DNA from: Lantana camara
Lineage: Eukaryota; Streptophyta; Magnoliopsida; Lamiales; Verbenaceae
Length of the DNA stretch: 64,000 nucleotides
Reading direction: 5' to 3'
NCBI GenBank assembly: GCA_037501455.1
Contig: CM074862.1
Location: forward strand, 56,699,501-56,763,500
Shown here: piece after piece, positions 35,761-49,154 of the stretch
Position numbering within the stretch: position 1 is the stretch's first letter
How the letters are laid out: every line of letters begins with the position of its first letter
Made by a program: the position numbers and the translations under genes
The notes under the pieces: generated by a model
The model's database searches: none
What the model saw: the letters and a program-made list of their open reading frames with translations, nothing else
What the model was told of the DNA's origin: nothing

Positions 35761-37445
35761 TGTAACGCCCCAATTTCTGGAAGTTCAGGTAAGCACTCCA
35801 CGAACGGGTCTTCGGGAGTTGGGAGGTTAAATTGCTTGTTTGTTCATTTAATTACAAGTATCATCATATTACTTGCCATATGTTCCCATACATTTATATG
35901 AAATATCATTTATATGAATTATATGAAATAAGTGAAATAAGTGCCATACTTGTATTATATGCTCCTTAATTATTCCCGTATGTGAAATTGTGTAATGAGT
36001 GTATATCACGACTTGAAGTTAATTGCATCAATAGTTAGAGATTATACTTATGTGCATCAATTTAAATAAATGAGGGACTTTTATGCAAATAGGGAGGAAT
36101 CACATATTTCCACAGATGACTTTAGGATATATCATGAATTATCTCTCATTTCTTCCATTATGTTCCATATGATTCAAGAGAAAAACTCACACACATACAC
36201 CTAGCAAAAACCGACATTTACACCTTGAGAAGGGGAAGAAGATATCAACCCTAATTCAAGCTAGAATTGAAGGAAGTGTGAAGTAGGAGCATCATCAACA
36301 ACATATCATCATCTCATCACCATTTCTTTTGATTCAAGATCACGGTCCGGGAAACGAGGAACACGCTCCATAAGGTGTATCCTTTCTTCTTGTATTGGTA
36401 AAGGTGAGGTTATTTCTATTTGTAAAAGAACCCTACGACTCTATGTGGTTTTGGACCAAAACAAATAATTATATCTATAGTTTTCCGAAAATGGAATTGT
36501 TCCTTTATTGATCGATTGATATTGTACCGAGTAATTGTCATTGATATTGAATTAAATTGATTGAATGTTTTGGCGAGTATATTGTTCACTGTGGGCCCGA
36601 GGGTAGTGTATTGAGCCAACCGGGAAAGCGTGGGCTGACGGGCAACTCTTGCACTATCCTCACATTGTAGGGATGACCCCTGAATCCACTAGGAGATTAG
36701 TGGAGGAAGGAGTTCCGGGTATACGGAATCATGAACCCTATACTCAATGAGACTGGATGGCGGGGACTTGCAATCCCCCATCACCCGGAGGAAGAAGGAT
36801 GGTTTATTGAAATTCTCTAATTGTGCACTGAATCGATTGCATGATCACCTAAACTATTAATATCGAATTATTGTACACAGTCGAAGAAAGGTTGGAGAAT
36901 TGCCCTCACTCGCCGGGCCACAGATTGATTGTACTAATTGTATTGAAAAGATTGAAATGTATATTGATTCATTATAAACTCGGGCGAGCTTTGTATTATT
37001 ATAGAATCTATATTGCTCCTTCATAAAACCTTAACCGAGGTTATAGCTTGCATGGTAATTGCGCTTTTACATTATAACCCCTCACTCAGTCTTTCATAGA
37101 CTGACACCTCACAATTTTCAGGTCACGAAGATCGAATGCTAGGCGGGATTTGAGTCAGTTTTACAGCTTTTGGGGTCTAGCATGGTCTTTCATCTTTTGG
37201 TGTATATTATGGGTATTTATGATTTTGGAATGTGACTTGGTACTTATCTACATATTATAGTATAGTATACTTGAAAGTTGGATACTTGATGATGTAAATA
37301 TTGTTTTGAAGCTTGGAAGTGAGTAGTGGAATGAATGTACTTAGTTATACTTCCGCTTTTGTTATACGTTGATGTATTATTTGAGGAATAGCCCGCCTAG
37401 CTAGGGTAGTGTTTTATTGTCTCCCGTTCGCTATATGCTTGATTT
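35761..37445 (+). repeat. A* 3' LTR, truncated
   Basis: Collinear with 28584-30250 and likewise lacking the leader intron (junction 36338/36339, TTCAAG|ATCACGG). The sequence stops matching at about 37445, roughly 100 bp before the A end, so the E-derived tail predicted at its end cannot be checked. Confidence 0.85.
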
Positions 37446-39994
37446 ATGGATTTTATGAACGAAGAGAAGAAGACCCTCAAGAGAACTCAAGTTCGGGTAA
37501 GGAAGAAGTTGGATTGGAAGGAGTTAGTGAGAACAGATCGATATGGCGATTTCAAGTTCATGGAAAGCCAAGGTACCAAAGGTTCTAGCTTCGGTCGGAT
37601 TAAAGTTTGTTTTCCAGACTTAAGCTGAATTTTCATGTTGTGAGTTCGAATTGGGAGACATGGAGCAACAAGTGGAAACGATAAAGAAAGGCAAAGAGCT
37701 ATTGACGGGAAATTATGTGCTCAAGTGTAAGCAATTGGAAGATGAGTTCATCCAATCATTAAATTCATAAAGAATAGTCAAGGGTACTTGGAGAAGAGAG
37801 ACAACTAAGGGTAGGATTTGAAACATCATTTGGGATCAATCTTTGAAAGGAGTCAAGATGCCGATTCCAGGGGCGTAAAAGAAGTTGGATTCGAGGAATT
37901 TCAATTTCGGCTCGTGGGAACACTTAAGTGGGTACAAGGAAACTTTGAGGATTTAGAAGATTGTGGGAAAGCAAACCATGATCAATAAAACCAAGGCAAG
38001 TCTGTACTTAAAGAAATGGAGAACAAGTTACCGAGCCAAAGTTTACAGGTGTATTGCATTCATGGCACGTGCATCATACGTCATGCTTAAATTATTTATC
38101 CTCTTCTATATATATATTTGCGTGCATCTCCACTTGATAAATGCTCAAAAGTGTTGCATATTGATATGCTCGGAAGTTTGCTACGTGCATTAGCATCTTA
38201 ATCCAACATGCATGGTTTAGTGTTTATGTGACAGGCAATTTCCTCCACTTCGTTCATTACCAAGTCATACCCGAGTCCTGGCAAGAAGAATGTTGGATTG
38301 CAAAGTATATGGAATGAAGGGGAAGAGAAAATACTAAGGCTCGGGAAAATAGAACTGGAGGATGGAGTAAAGAAAGTAAATTATTAGTCTTACCAAACAC
38401 TTCGAAGTGAATGTAAATGAGATCACCGAACAAGTGGTATGCTTATAACTATTTTACGGGGAAGCTAAGATGAAGAAGTTAGGAATCTCTTATTCCATTA
38501 ACGATAGAACAAGTTCAAGGAATTGAGAATAGAACTTTTAAGGGGGAGAGCCCAGTTGGAAAATGAAATGAAATCAAGGTTGTGCCTGAAAGTGGCAAGA
38601 GATTAAATGAAAGATTTAGCACCCCATGCAAATCCAAACCGTTATAGATGAAGCTTCAAGAATAATATCGGAAGAAATAGGTACTTCGAGAGATGAAGGT
38701 ATGGATTCGAGGAACACTTAGAAATTGAAACGATAGGATTGGGTACAAGACAACCGGTGGTAATTTGGGTTGAAGATTGTTAAGGGGTATTTATAGTACG
38801 GGCTTTGGAATTTTGAAGACAATAGAATTATGAGGGAGCTTCTGGGAACTCCTAAATCAGCGTTGGCAAGAGGAAACCGGATCAAGTTATCATATAATAG
38901 GATGGTGTCAATTCAATTAGGTACAAAAGAGGTTCGGACGACACGTAACAAAGTAAATATTAGTAAGTCATCGGTTGTTTTTCGATGATAACCTGGAAGG
39001 AAATTTGAGAAGAGATGAATCAAAGAGGATGATCATCAATGGACTTGAATCAAACTTCAAGAATCATTAAGAATGTTTTATCTTTGATTAGGGAATTGAA
39101 TCGGCCGAAAACTGAATGCACCCTGAAAGGTTTTAAGATGATAAAGGGATAACCTGAGAAGAAGATAGGAAGCAATTCGTGTTCAGATAAGCTATAATGA
39201 TAATTACCTTAAGATCGGGATTAAATTTTCAAGGTTGTCGAGTGCAGTTGCCTTCGAGAATATGGTAGACTTTGGTATGGGTAAAGATAGTGGATTCGAA
39301 TCTAACCCCGGGATGTATATTCTAAAAGTATATGGGAAGGTCAAAGCTTGGTTACTTAAAAGAGTTGGTCCTACTGAAAGAAGATTATAGATGAATGATG
39401 AGTGATCGATGAAAGATTAAGAGCAGTAAAAGTTCGAATAGAATTATTAGAGGGTTATCATCTCGTCATTGGGCACACGAAAGATATTGGAGACAAAACA
39501 AGTGTCGAGCCAACCTTTGGGCCAGATTATATCTTGGGCAAACAAGCTATTTACTTTGGCACTCTCGATTAGGGTGATCGGTACTTAAAGCATTCATGGC
39601 ATATGCATACATGCAATTTAAATTTAAATGATTTCTTAATGGTATATGACTTGCTAATTGATTATTTTCGTTGTCCCTTGTTATGTTTGTAATTGATGTT
39701 TATTACGTGTCCCTGTGTGACCTACATGATTATTAATTGTTGTAATTCATGTTTTGAAATCTTTTTCATCTTGTTGTTTACTCTTTGATATCATTGTTGT
39801 TCGAGAGACGGGGTTCTCTCATTGTTGTTCGAGAGACGGGGTTCTCTCTTTGCTGCTTCTGAGAGACGGGTTCTCTCATTGTTGTTTGAGAAACGGGGTT
39901 CTCTCCTTGTTGCTTGCGAGGGATGGGGTTCTCTCATTAATTGTTTTCAGGCTAACAGTGAATTCGAGGACGGATTCTTTTAAGGGGGATAGAT
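37446..39994 (+). other. C internal region, non-coding
   Basis: Purine-rich 2.5 kb without a credible ORF. A protease-like trace survives near 38057-38080 ('attcatggcacgtgcatc'), the same stretch at which D and E lose coding. The hairpin array (39800-39937), a hairpin with arms GAATTCG and CGGATTC (39960-39977), and the purine tract (39981-39994) follow. Confidence 0.75.
39800..39937 (+). repeat. Tandem array of small hairpins (C)
   Basis: Five units of the GAGAGA-CGGGGT-TCTCTC type (at about 39802, 39830, 39860, 39886 and 39917), including TGAGAGA with TCTCTCA, separated by T-rich spacers. It lies about 45 bp upstream of the PPT. Confidence 0.75.
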
Positions 39995-41512
39995 TGTAAC
40001 ACCCCGATTTTTTTTTATTTTTTATTGTGCAAGTCTGATGTATGTGTTTACGTAATTGCGCGTTTAAATCATTTAATTGTGTAACTAATTGCTTATTATA
40101 ATCATAATTATAATTAATTAATTCCCTTTAATTATATTTTTATTTCGTTAAAGTTTATTTATTTTTATTTTATTTTACGAATATTGAAGATTTGAAATTT
40201 CTATGTTAATGAATTTTGAATAAATGTTTCTATGATTACAAAATGCGTGCCGTTCTTATTCGAATTCAATTTCGATTTTTGTGAAGATTTAATATGTTGT
40301 AGATTTATGTGTTATGAACATGTCTACATGCTCGTTTCATGTTTTCGATCTCGTTTGATGTAGTAACGAATTTTATTTCGGTTACGATACCAAAATGGGG
40401 GGCTAAAGAGCATTTAGCGCACCTTTGGCTCCAAGCGTCATAACTTGAGCTCGGGAACTCGGATTCGAGTTCCGTCACCTCCGTTGAACTCATATAAAAA
40501 ATTTGGGTTCAATGGAACAAGCCTTATATTTTTCTATACCCGTTTGAACCTCCGAAATTTAACCGAAACATGTCACGTTCGCCTAAATGACCATCTCCCA
40601 CTATTTTAATCATATCTTGAACCATGGTTAACCAAATTGAGCAAGGTTTGAACCCACATGACCTTCACTTAACCCCTGGTCAGCCAACTTGACTCTCATT
40701 CCATTTCACACTCTAAAACCAAGCCAAAAACAGCTGCAAATTGAGATAACGTCAAGCTCCAAGAGAAACCCACTTTTCATTTCACCCTTTTGAGATCAAT
40801 ACTCCATCATTTCCCCATGAATGTGTCGAGCATCTTCTCATCTTTCTTTTGAGCCCAATCTTGATCAATGTCATGGTGATTTGTGTTTGCATTGGAGAAT
40901 TTGATGAATAGCAAGGGTTTATGTCCTTTTTATGAATCCTTTATGTTCCCTTGTGATTTCCTTGAATTTAATGCATGAAAATTGATCTCATGAACTTCAT
41001 TTAATGTTATATGAAGTTATATTGCTTGGTAGTTCAAAATTGATGAGATACCATTAATGAATTTTGTTTGTAAATGACTTCTTTTCCTCCTTGTTTTCGT
41101 GTTGTTGCTGCTGCGTGAATTATGGCATGTTAAGGATCTATTTTGCTAAGATTTGCAGCACCTTAATCCATTAAATTCTTTGCCTAAGTGTTGGATTGAA
41201 GTCTTGAGAGTGTGCTTCCCCGTTTTGCCTTTATTTTCTCCCCTGTTTTGCATGATCTGCTGTTGCTTGTTCGTTACTACCGAAATACTCTCCTCGGGCG
41301 AGGAGAGTTTGTACTGAAATGTCCCCGGGCGGGGACACTTTGTACAGATGCCTTCTCCTTCGCCGGCCGGGGAAGGTCTATGATGAATTTTCACCGGGCG
41401 GGGAGCTTTCTATTTGTTTACTTATCTGTTGTTTTGTGTGTTTGTTTGGGAATTGTTCGTGCATGTGTGTGTGTGTTTCTGATTTTGTGTTTGTGCATGC
41501 ATGTGTTTTGTT
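39995..41512 (+). repeat. C 3' LTR, cut by element E
   Basis: Collinear with 24893-26420. The donor region is deleted relative to the 5' copy (about 20 bp near 40813). Palindromes are at 41287-41337. The five bases before E, TTGTT (41508-41512), are its expected TSD. Confidence 0.85.
41287..41337. repeat. GC-rich palindromes in C 3' LTR
   Basis: ACTCTCCTC (41287-41295) pairs with GAGGAGAGT (41300-41308), where the 5' LTR has ACTCTCCCC with GGGGAGAGT: both arms changed and pairing is kept. TGTCCCC (41320-41326) pairs with GGGGACA (41331-41337). Confidence 0.8.
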
Positions 41513-42077
41513 TGTAGCACCCGGGACGATAGGCACCACATCCCCCGCACTACAAGTCTAGTCCACACATGAAATGGATAATCCAAGCATGAACCGGACT
41601 CATAGCGAACGGGAGACACAAAAAAAAAAAAAAAAAACAACCTGGCTAGGCGGAAACTAACCCTGAACCAATTAAATCAAAATCCCGAATACATAAGGCG
41701 GAAACAATAATACCAAGCATAAATTTCAATAATAGCCCCAACATATAACATTATCATAAGATGACTAAGAAAATTTCAACATGCATCCTATCCACGGGTT
41801 CAACTACGCATGCAACCTGTCCCGAATCCATATTAATAATAATTCATAATTGGCTCACAGGCCCAAATACATAAAGGAATTACAATTAAATCATAACAAT
41901 ATAACATGTGACTCGAGTGTACAGGCGTGACTCAACAAGAGAATTAAACTTGACCTCCGCCTAGCAAAACCTGCAAGATACTAAGAAGTGGGAAAGAGGG
42001 GTCAGTCTCTAGAAGACTGAGTGAGCAGGAGCGATACATAATATAGAAACATACACATGCAAGCCATAAATCCCGAG

Positions 42078-45000
42078 TGTAACACCCCAAACGGAGGATG
42101 CCACATCCCCCGCACTAAGGCCCAGACCCGGTCACGAAATGGAAAGTCCATGCCCGAATCCGAATCATAGCGAACGGGAGACCAACTCACACACTAGGCT
42201 AGGCGGATCTAACTTGACAAACTCAGAGTGCGGAAGCAATTAAAACCAACAACAATAGATAGCGAAAGCATTTAAAACAAAACATGCAAAGTAGGTGACG
42301 GGTTCAACTAGTATAAATACCTAGTCCCGAATAAATTCATAATCCAACATAATAAACAGCATAAGTACCATCATAATATCTACTAACATTCAAATACTAG
42401 CTTACTAACCCCACACGGGTTTAAGTCTAAGTAGAACATAAACATAACCTTCAGGTGTGAAACATAAATGCATAACATAAATAAAGTATGCGACAAATGC
42501 ATCCAAATACCAACTAGACTGACAAGTGTGACTCAAGAGACTCACATCCGCCTAGCTCAAGCCAAAAGGAATCCTGCAAACTAAATGATAAATGAGGTGT
42601 CAGTCAACTGACTGAGTGAGGGGGCTAACGCACACCCACAATATATATATACAGAGCACAACACATATCAAAAGGGTGGACTCATGAACCGGAGATAGGT
42701 GTTGCATACCAGAGAAAACATTTTCAGAAACTCTATTCCGATTCATGATTCCCATAACATATCATACCATATGCTCGACGAGTACGAGCTTCCAACCTCA
42801 ACTCCTCATATCATAACAAAACAGAAACAACATACCAACCTCAACTCCGGATGATGGTAGGGTTGCGCGACCCTAACCATCCATACAGTCGAGGGGAGTG
42901 CTAATGCTACTCAAACCCTCAGGACTCCATTTCCCAACCAAACCTCCTGGTGGGTCCCGGTACATCCTCTTCATACAGATGGAGACTACGCAGAGGTATA
43001 ACCCCGATGGCCCGACACCGTCCCGGGGGCTCTTTACCCGTAGCTTCTGGGCCCCATAACAGAACATAACATAACATAACATATGCCAACTTTCATGGCA
43101 ATCTCGCTACAGAATCAGAACACAACTGGTTTTTCCAAAATAGCTTACATATGCCTCAAAACCTGGTTTTTATATATATTCCTACGCGATGGATCTTTAA
43201 GCCTCAATAACCTCCACCCACGTAGGACACACGCAAAGGTCGTAACATATCATATCATGTATATTCCTACGGGATGGAACTTTAAGCCTCATGACCTCCA
43301 CCCGCGCAGGACGCACGCAAAATCATATACATATAGTATCCAGCACATACGTATTTATAGTAGGGTATACTCGCATGTAGGGGTAGAAATCAGCATGTAA
43401 AGGCCATAGGTCGCATAACTATACAAAATCCTAAACCTCACCTGGAAGACGACGAGACAAAAGACATGTATAATACCGGTGCCTACTCGATCAGGATATC
43501 TCCGCTCTGGAGAAGAACTGTACAAGAGAAGTAACAATGTGTACTCGTGAGAAACGACTCAATATGAGAACAAATAGGACGCACGGCAATGGTATGAGAT
43601 GACATGTCGTGAGTACAGGAAGTATAAAATTGTATGACATGTCACGAATGTGTTCATATACACAATTAACGTATTATGTAAAACAAACTTATGAGTCAAC
43701 CCCTAACCCAATTAGAAATTAGACATGTAGTTCAATTTGTAGGAGCACACAAAACAAGTCATTGGCTTTCAATATTTTATATAATTCAACTTTTAAAGAG
43801 TTAAATTAAATTACAAGAATCCACACCAAAACAAAATAAAAATATTGACTTTAAATCACAACTTTGTTACCCAAAATAGAATATAAATCCATGTATACTT
43901 TAAATATTTAAAACACCAATTACATAACCAAGCTAAATATATTCAACACTCACGCAGATACATACACTACTATACATATATGTATATATCGTATATCCAG
44001 GCTGCACACACTTCACAACATATACACATAACTCATTCACCAAACATAATTTCAATTAGTACTAATTTAACACCATATATATATGCATGAGTACCCTTCA
44101 CACATCAATTCACGAAATAATCAATCTCTCAGATCAATTTCCAATTCAAATGAAAACAAATTCATAGTTCAAATCACAGTTAAACATGTATGCATACATC
44201 TCACGTGGGAAGAGCCACTTTCATTTGCAAAGTATGTACAAAATCTTATTATATTAATGTAGCAACAATATTTTAATATTCATAATGGACCTGCACAAGA
44301 CCTTTGCATTTAATGATCAGCTTATAAATTAACAATACTCACAAATCTATTAATATCTCAAATACCCAATTTAATTACACAGTACCGATTCTATTCAGCC
44401 AAATAAATAATCTAATTAAATTAACTCACATTATCAGTCCCAAAGTATACAAATTCACACATCTAATTGCACATGAACAGTTACATATAGCATCTCAGCC
44501 TTCATACATCGCCTAATTGATCCAAATCTCACATTTAAACACATGAAGTCACATATACATATAATTTCAACAGACACCTCAAATGTACCAATTACACATA
44601 CAACAACAATTTTATATGATCCATATTACATATACGGTTACCACTTTACATTCACCAAACCATAACATAAGCTATTTAATCCAACTTAAATGACAAGCTA
44701 ATTAATCAAGAGTTATATTACAGATTCATACACCAATCTAATTTTAAATTGTACAGAATGGCATAAAAGTATGAATTTGGAAGGAGGTTGAATTACATTA
44801 AAAGAGAACCAGTAGTTAGAGGCGTTGAAGATGGTGACGGAACTGACGTTGTTGGCAAATGGTGGTGTTGGCGGCGAAGCTAGCGGAAGACAGAGATTGG
44901 AGACTAGACGTGGCGGTGGTGTTCGGATCCGTGACGAGGCATCCGGTGATGGTGCTATGGTGGCCGATTTGCAGAGACTCGGCGGCTGGGTGGTGGCGCT

Positions 45001-45956
45001 GCTCTTGGTGTTTCCTCTCTCAGATCTGGAAAGAGAAAGGAGATCGAAGTGATGCTGTGGTGGAGCCATCGCCGGAGAGAGAGATCGGATGTGGCTCTGT
45101 TTCCGGTTGAGGCGAAAGGCGCGGTGTGCGGCGGAGATGGTGATGGTGGAGGATTGAGTCGTGACGACATTCAATGGAGAAGAAGACTGCTGACTGTTGA
45201 AGATCGAAAGGGAATCTGGGGGAAGAAAGGCTTGCGGTGGTGGAGGGCTGAGTCGTGGCGGTGGAGAACGCCGGAGAAGAAGGTGTTGCGCGGCGGAGAT
45301 GGCGGTAATGGGTGGTCATTGGCTGCTACAGTTTCAACTTTCTTTCCAGATCTGGGGAAGAGAGATAGAGACGGTTGAAAGTGGTGGTGGCTCGCCGGAA
45401 TGGAAGCCGATAGCGTAGACGGCATGACGGCTGTGGCGTGGAGGCACCATCTCTGGCGTGGTGGAGCTGCCCTTGCTGCTGCTGAGTTCGAACGGGGAAG
45501 GAAGAAGAATGAAATGAAGTGGCTAGGGTTTCTCGGTATAAAGAGGCCCATTCTTCTGAAATTACGATTAAGCCCCTCAAGAAATTAAGTAATGCATTTC
45601 AGTCCTCCAGTTTCCAATAAGATCAATTAAGTCCAATTAAAGTTTAAGAAATTATGAAAGTACCCCCAAGATTTAGAGTAGTGTTCAAATAAGTCCAAAT
45701 TGAATTTCTCATAATTAGAAATAGATCCCCAAATTTTATAAATTTCAAATTAGTCCACATAATTTAATCTAAAGAGCAATTAGACACTAAATACATATAT
45801 CGATTAAGTCTACATATTTTCATAAGATTGCAATCGAGTCAATTAAACAATTAAGACATGAATAAAGCAATTCAAGCACAAACAAAGTTTAAATAAATAA
45901 CAATCTAATCACACGAAAACACATCGTATCTTACTCAGAAAATGCGGGGTGTTACT
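42078..45956 (-). repeat. Solo LTR of family D
   Basis: 3879 bp, reverse orientation, flanked by CCGAG at 42073-42077 and 45957-45961. The last base at 45956 is T where A is expected, so the element's first T is changed. It is clearly more diverged from D1/D2 than they are from each other. The GC-rich tract and telobox (45523-45531) are retained. Formed by recombination between two LTRs of one element. Confidence 0.9.
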
Positions 45957-46794
45957 CCGAGCAAAGGTTTTGTTGGAAGTTAGTTCCCACGAAGGGGAAG
46001 AAAATAAATAAACAATGCTCGAACTTTACGACTAATTCATATTAAATTCATTAGGTTCATAATTCATAGATAATCATTAAGGCTCGGCGAGTGAGCGTGC
46101 ATCATCTCCAACCAAACTCCCACCGTGTACGACAAATATCATTAATACATTGAATATGTGATCATGCAATATATTATAATACACACAAATCATATAACAT
46201 AGTCGTTTGGGTGATCCGTGTCCCGGCCTTCCCACATGGTGCATAACAATCATAATGCAATCATATTCATAAAACAAGTTCCAACATTCTTCCTCCGGGT
46301 GGTGGACGGGCTTGCAAGACCCGGCCACCTCATACATTGACCAAAAGGGGTTACATGACTCCCCAGATGGCACTCAGCTCCCTTTCCCCGCCAATCTCCT
46401 GACGAGGTCCGGTACCACCGTTAAACATAAAAGGAATCAGCACATGGGATCACCGTCGGTCCTTGCCTCCCGGGATAGCCACATGTACTAAATTCCTGGA
46501 CCCGTGAACATAACATACATGTATAATCTCGCCAAGACATATCAATTCATAAGAAACATAACATATTTCATAATTCATTAGAAAGGGTTACTCGATAATA
46601 ATTTACTCGATAACTACACTTTGAAAATGGTATCCATATATATGTAAGGTTTTGGCCCAAAACTTATCACATAAGAGTTGTAGGGATTGATATGTAACTA
46701 GAACGAAAACACCCTCACCTTGAATACCACGAGACATAAAGCATGAGTAATACGGGTACCTAATCAATTCAGAAGTCTCCGCCCTGGAAACGAA

Positions 46795-48293
46795 CTGTAC
46801 ATGAGAAGGAACAATGTGTACTCGTGAGAATTGACCCAATATGAAACCACATAGACGCACGGCATGTTATGCGCATGATGTGAGATGCATAAGAATCATG
46901 AATCAAGTGATGAGGTCATATAATCAAGTAATTCAATTAAAACATTCAATACATGGCCGTTTCATATCTTTCATATTTTGTATCAAATCGAGCCATAAGC
47001 TTCATACATTAATCATAACTCATACTATAACATATTTATAAGGCACGCGAGTTATAAATGAAGCGGGAAGTTATCATATGAGGCCAATAAATGGAGGAAC
47101 AATTCATGCATGCAAGTTAGAGAGCATTTGAAGGCATAATGGATCATAATTTACAAAATGTATTAACAAAATTACATTATGATCTCATAATATACAAGTT
47201 ATGACATAACATATCATATTAACAAAATATACAATTCATGGAAGAAGCTAAACACAACATACAAAAAAATTAAACGGAGCAAACCATTCATGCATGATTA
47301 AGAGTAGCCCATAACGTTCATATTGTCATTTCACGTATATGCATTGAATTCATAGCATAAAATTCCTAAAAATATCAAGATATATCACATATAATCAATT
47401 AAGCAAGCATACAATACATTCAAACCACATATGGAGTCCGAGGAAGTGGAGGGAAAGCAAGAAAACGGATTGGGCAAGCTTTTAGTGAGAGCTGACAGTT
47501 TTTAGTAATGCACAAGCTGTAAAGAATTCAACATATCTTGAGTTATAGAATTTGGAATGGAGTTTTGTTTATTAGGAATGAAACTAGACACACAGGCCTT
47601 TCAAATGATATATGGTCCGAATCGTAGTTCAAAGCGATGTGGAAATGGCGAAGGTCCGAAGTTGGGTGAGTGCAGTGTTTTAGCGAAGCAGCGAAACAAT
47701 TTTCAAACGATCATAACTCATAAATGTGAAAATATATTAACTTGATTCTAATTGGAGTTGTTAGTATAGTTCAAGAGGTTTCCAACGGCTAAAAAATCAG
47801 GTCAATCGGAGTTCGGATGAGGGAGTAACCGGCCGGGGAAAATACAAGGCAAAATCTACCAGGTCGGGGAGAAAGGAGTGTCGAAACCCCTCTGTATAAA
47901 ACTACCCGCACGGGTAGTTTTTAGTACAAAAACTACCCGCCCGGGTAGTCCTCCTGGCTGAGAAGAAGAAGCAAAACAGGGGTTTATGCGTGGAGGGAAG
48001 AAAGGGGGGCAAAATCCCAACAAAGCTCAACCCAATTCACTTAAAACATGTAAAATATCATGTAGGAATGTCACATGCAAGTTTAGAACAATTTAAACAC
48101 ATTAATTCACAAAGTGACCCACATATATATATATACATCTACATACACATTCTTGCTCCAAGGATTCAACAATCAAACATAAAACTCATGGATTCAAGTA
48201 TCAAATCATCAAACACATACAAAATCATGCCTTGAACACCAAGGAATTCAAGCCCTAACTTACTAAACATAAATATACAAACCCACAATATAC
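46795..48293 (-). other. Putative leader intron 1 in E 3' LTR
   Basis: About 1.5 kb, bounded by GT and AG in element sense and containing the palindrome pair. The exon downstream begins TTCGTTTCCAGGGCGGAG, matching solo D and C exons in pattern. Confidence 0.5.
47898..47949. repeat. GC-rich palindrome pair in E LTR
   Basis: AAAACTACCC (47898-47907) pairs perfectly with GGGTAGTTTT (47912-47921) around GCAC. ACTACCC (47932-47938) pairs with GGGTAGT (47943-47949) around GCCC. The stem differs from those in C, F, A and T. Confidence 0.8.
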
Positions 48294-49154
48294 CTTGGAA
48301 GAAAAAGGATGGAGAAGAGAAGATAGATGATGTAGAGCTTAGGTCTTGAACTTGAGAGAGGAGAATGGAGCTCGAATTTCTCATCTTCCTTGCTTGGATC
48401 ATGGCTCGTTGATAGGGAAGAGAGATTGGAGGGTTTGGAAGCTTTGTGTGTTGAGAAAAGAAATGAAGAAGAAGAAGAATGAGAAGACAAGGGGGGTTGG
48501 ATCGTGTATTAAGGGAGGAGAGAGGAGGGAATTTGCACTTTGGTCCTCCAAGAATTTAAGTGCTTCAATTAGGTTACCGAGATTTAGTTGGGGAACGATT
48601 GAGGTCCGAAACAAGGTTTGATTGAGTCCAAGGATTTCATATAATTTCTAATAAGTGCATAAGTGAAACAAAACATAAATTAACAAGTATACGAGTAGTG
48701 AATGAATTTAAATAATATACTAGAAAAAATCACCTAAATCATAGAGATCACGTAATGGCAATTAATTTCAAGAACATCCAAGTGGCACTTAAAGCACATA
48801 AAAATCACATAGTAGCAATTAATTCATGAAATTAATAAATTAAATACTCACTTAGCAATTAAAACACATATAAGTCACATAACTCTCGGTCTAAACCCAC
48901 TCGTGATGTCATACCTGTACGGCCAAAAAATCAGGGCGTTACAACCTCTCCCCCTTAAGAGGACCTGGTTCCCAGGTCCATTGCCTTGATTTCTGATTTC
49001 CACGTAAACTTTACCGTGTTCATCCCACGCGGGTTAGCAACTCCCCGTCAGGAATTAGTTCGGAAAAGGTCTTCAAGCACAACTGGTCTCCAATTGTTGT
49101 TATTTCACGACCCTTAACTCACCGAAACCTAGGCACTTGCAAGTCTAATAGGTA

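Larger units (their letters stand above)
28584..37445 (+). mobile_element. Chimeric gag-pol element A* inserted in C
   Basis: Order: LTR A without the leader intron (28584-30347), 185-bp tail of an E-type LTR (30348-30532), E-type PBS and leader (30533-31216), A-type gag-pol (31217-35725), hairpin and purine tract (35724-35760), LTR A again without the intron (35761 to about 37445). The last LTR lacks its final 100 bp or more, and C sequence resumes. It differs from A on the minus strand mainly by the missing 954-bp segment and the swapped leader. Presumed left TSD ATATA (28579-28583); the right one is lost. Confidence 0.85.
24893..41512 (+). mobile_element. Non-coding LTR element (family C), twice interrupted
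   Basis: 5' LTR 24893-28425, PBS 28434-28445, leader to 28583, then the A* insertion (28584 to about 37445). Internal sequence continues 37446-39994 and the 3' LTR runs 39995-41512, where the E element cuts it. The internal part has no gag or pol ORF. It matches E's internal region by eye (for example 'aaattatgtgctcaag' near 37711), so C and E are related large non-coding elements. Confidence 0.85.
41513..48943 (-). repeat. E 3' LTR, split by a solo D LTR
   Basis: Segments 41513-42077 and 45957-48943. It starts TGTAACGCCCTGAT in element sense and ends GGTGCTACA. Leader signals: donor TTCCAAG|GTATAT at 48294/48293, acceptor CATGTACAG ending at 46795, donor TTCAAG|GTGAGG near 46720, and acceptor CTTGCAG near 41971. 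A short A-run lies at about 41621-41637. Confidence 0.85.

Noticed and set aside
37446..38193. ORFs of 60-76 residues in C internal region
   Set aside because: Short, not shared with the homologous E internal region, no recognisable domain.
41621..41637. Poly(A) tail of a LINE or processed pseudogene
   Set aside because: The A-run is an internal feature of the E LTR, found with varying length at 30413-30426 (as T) and near 52649, with no target duplication.
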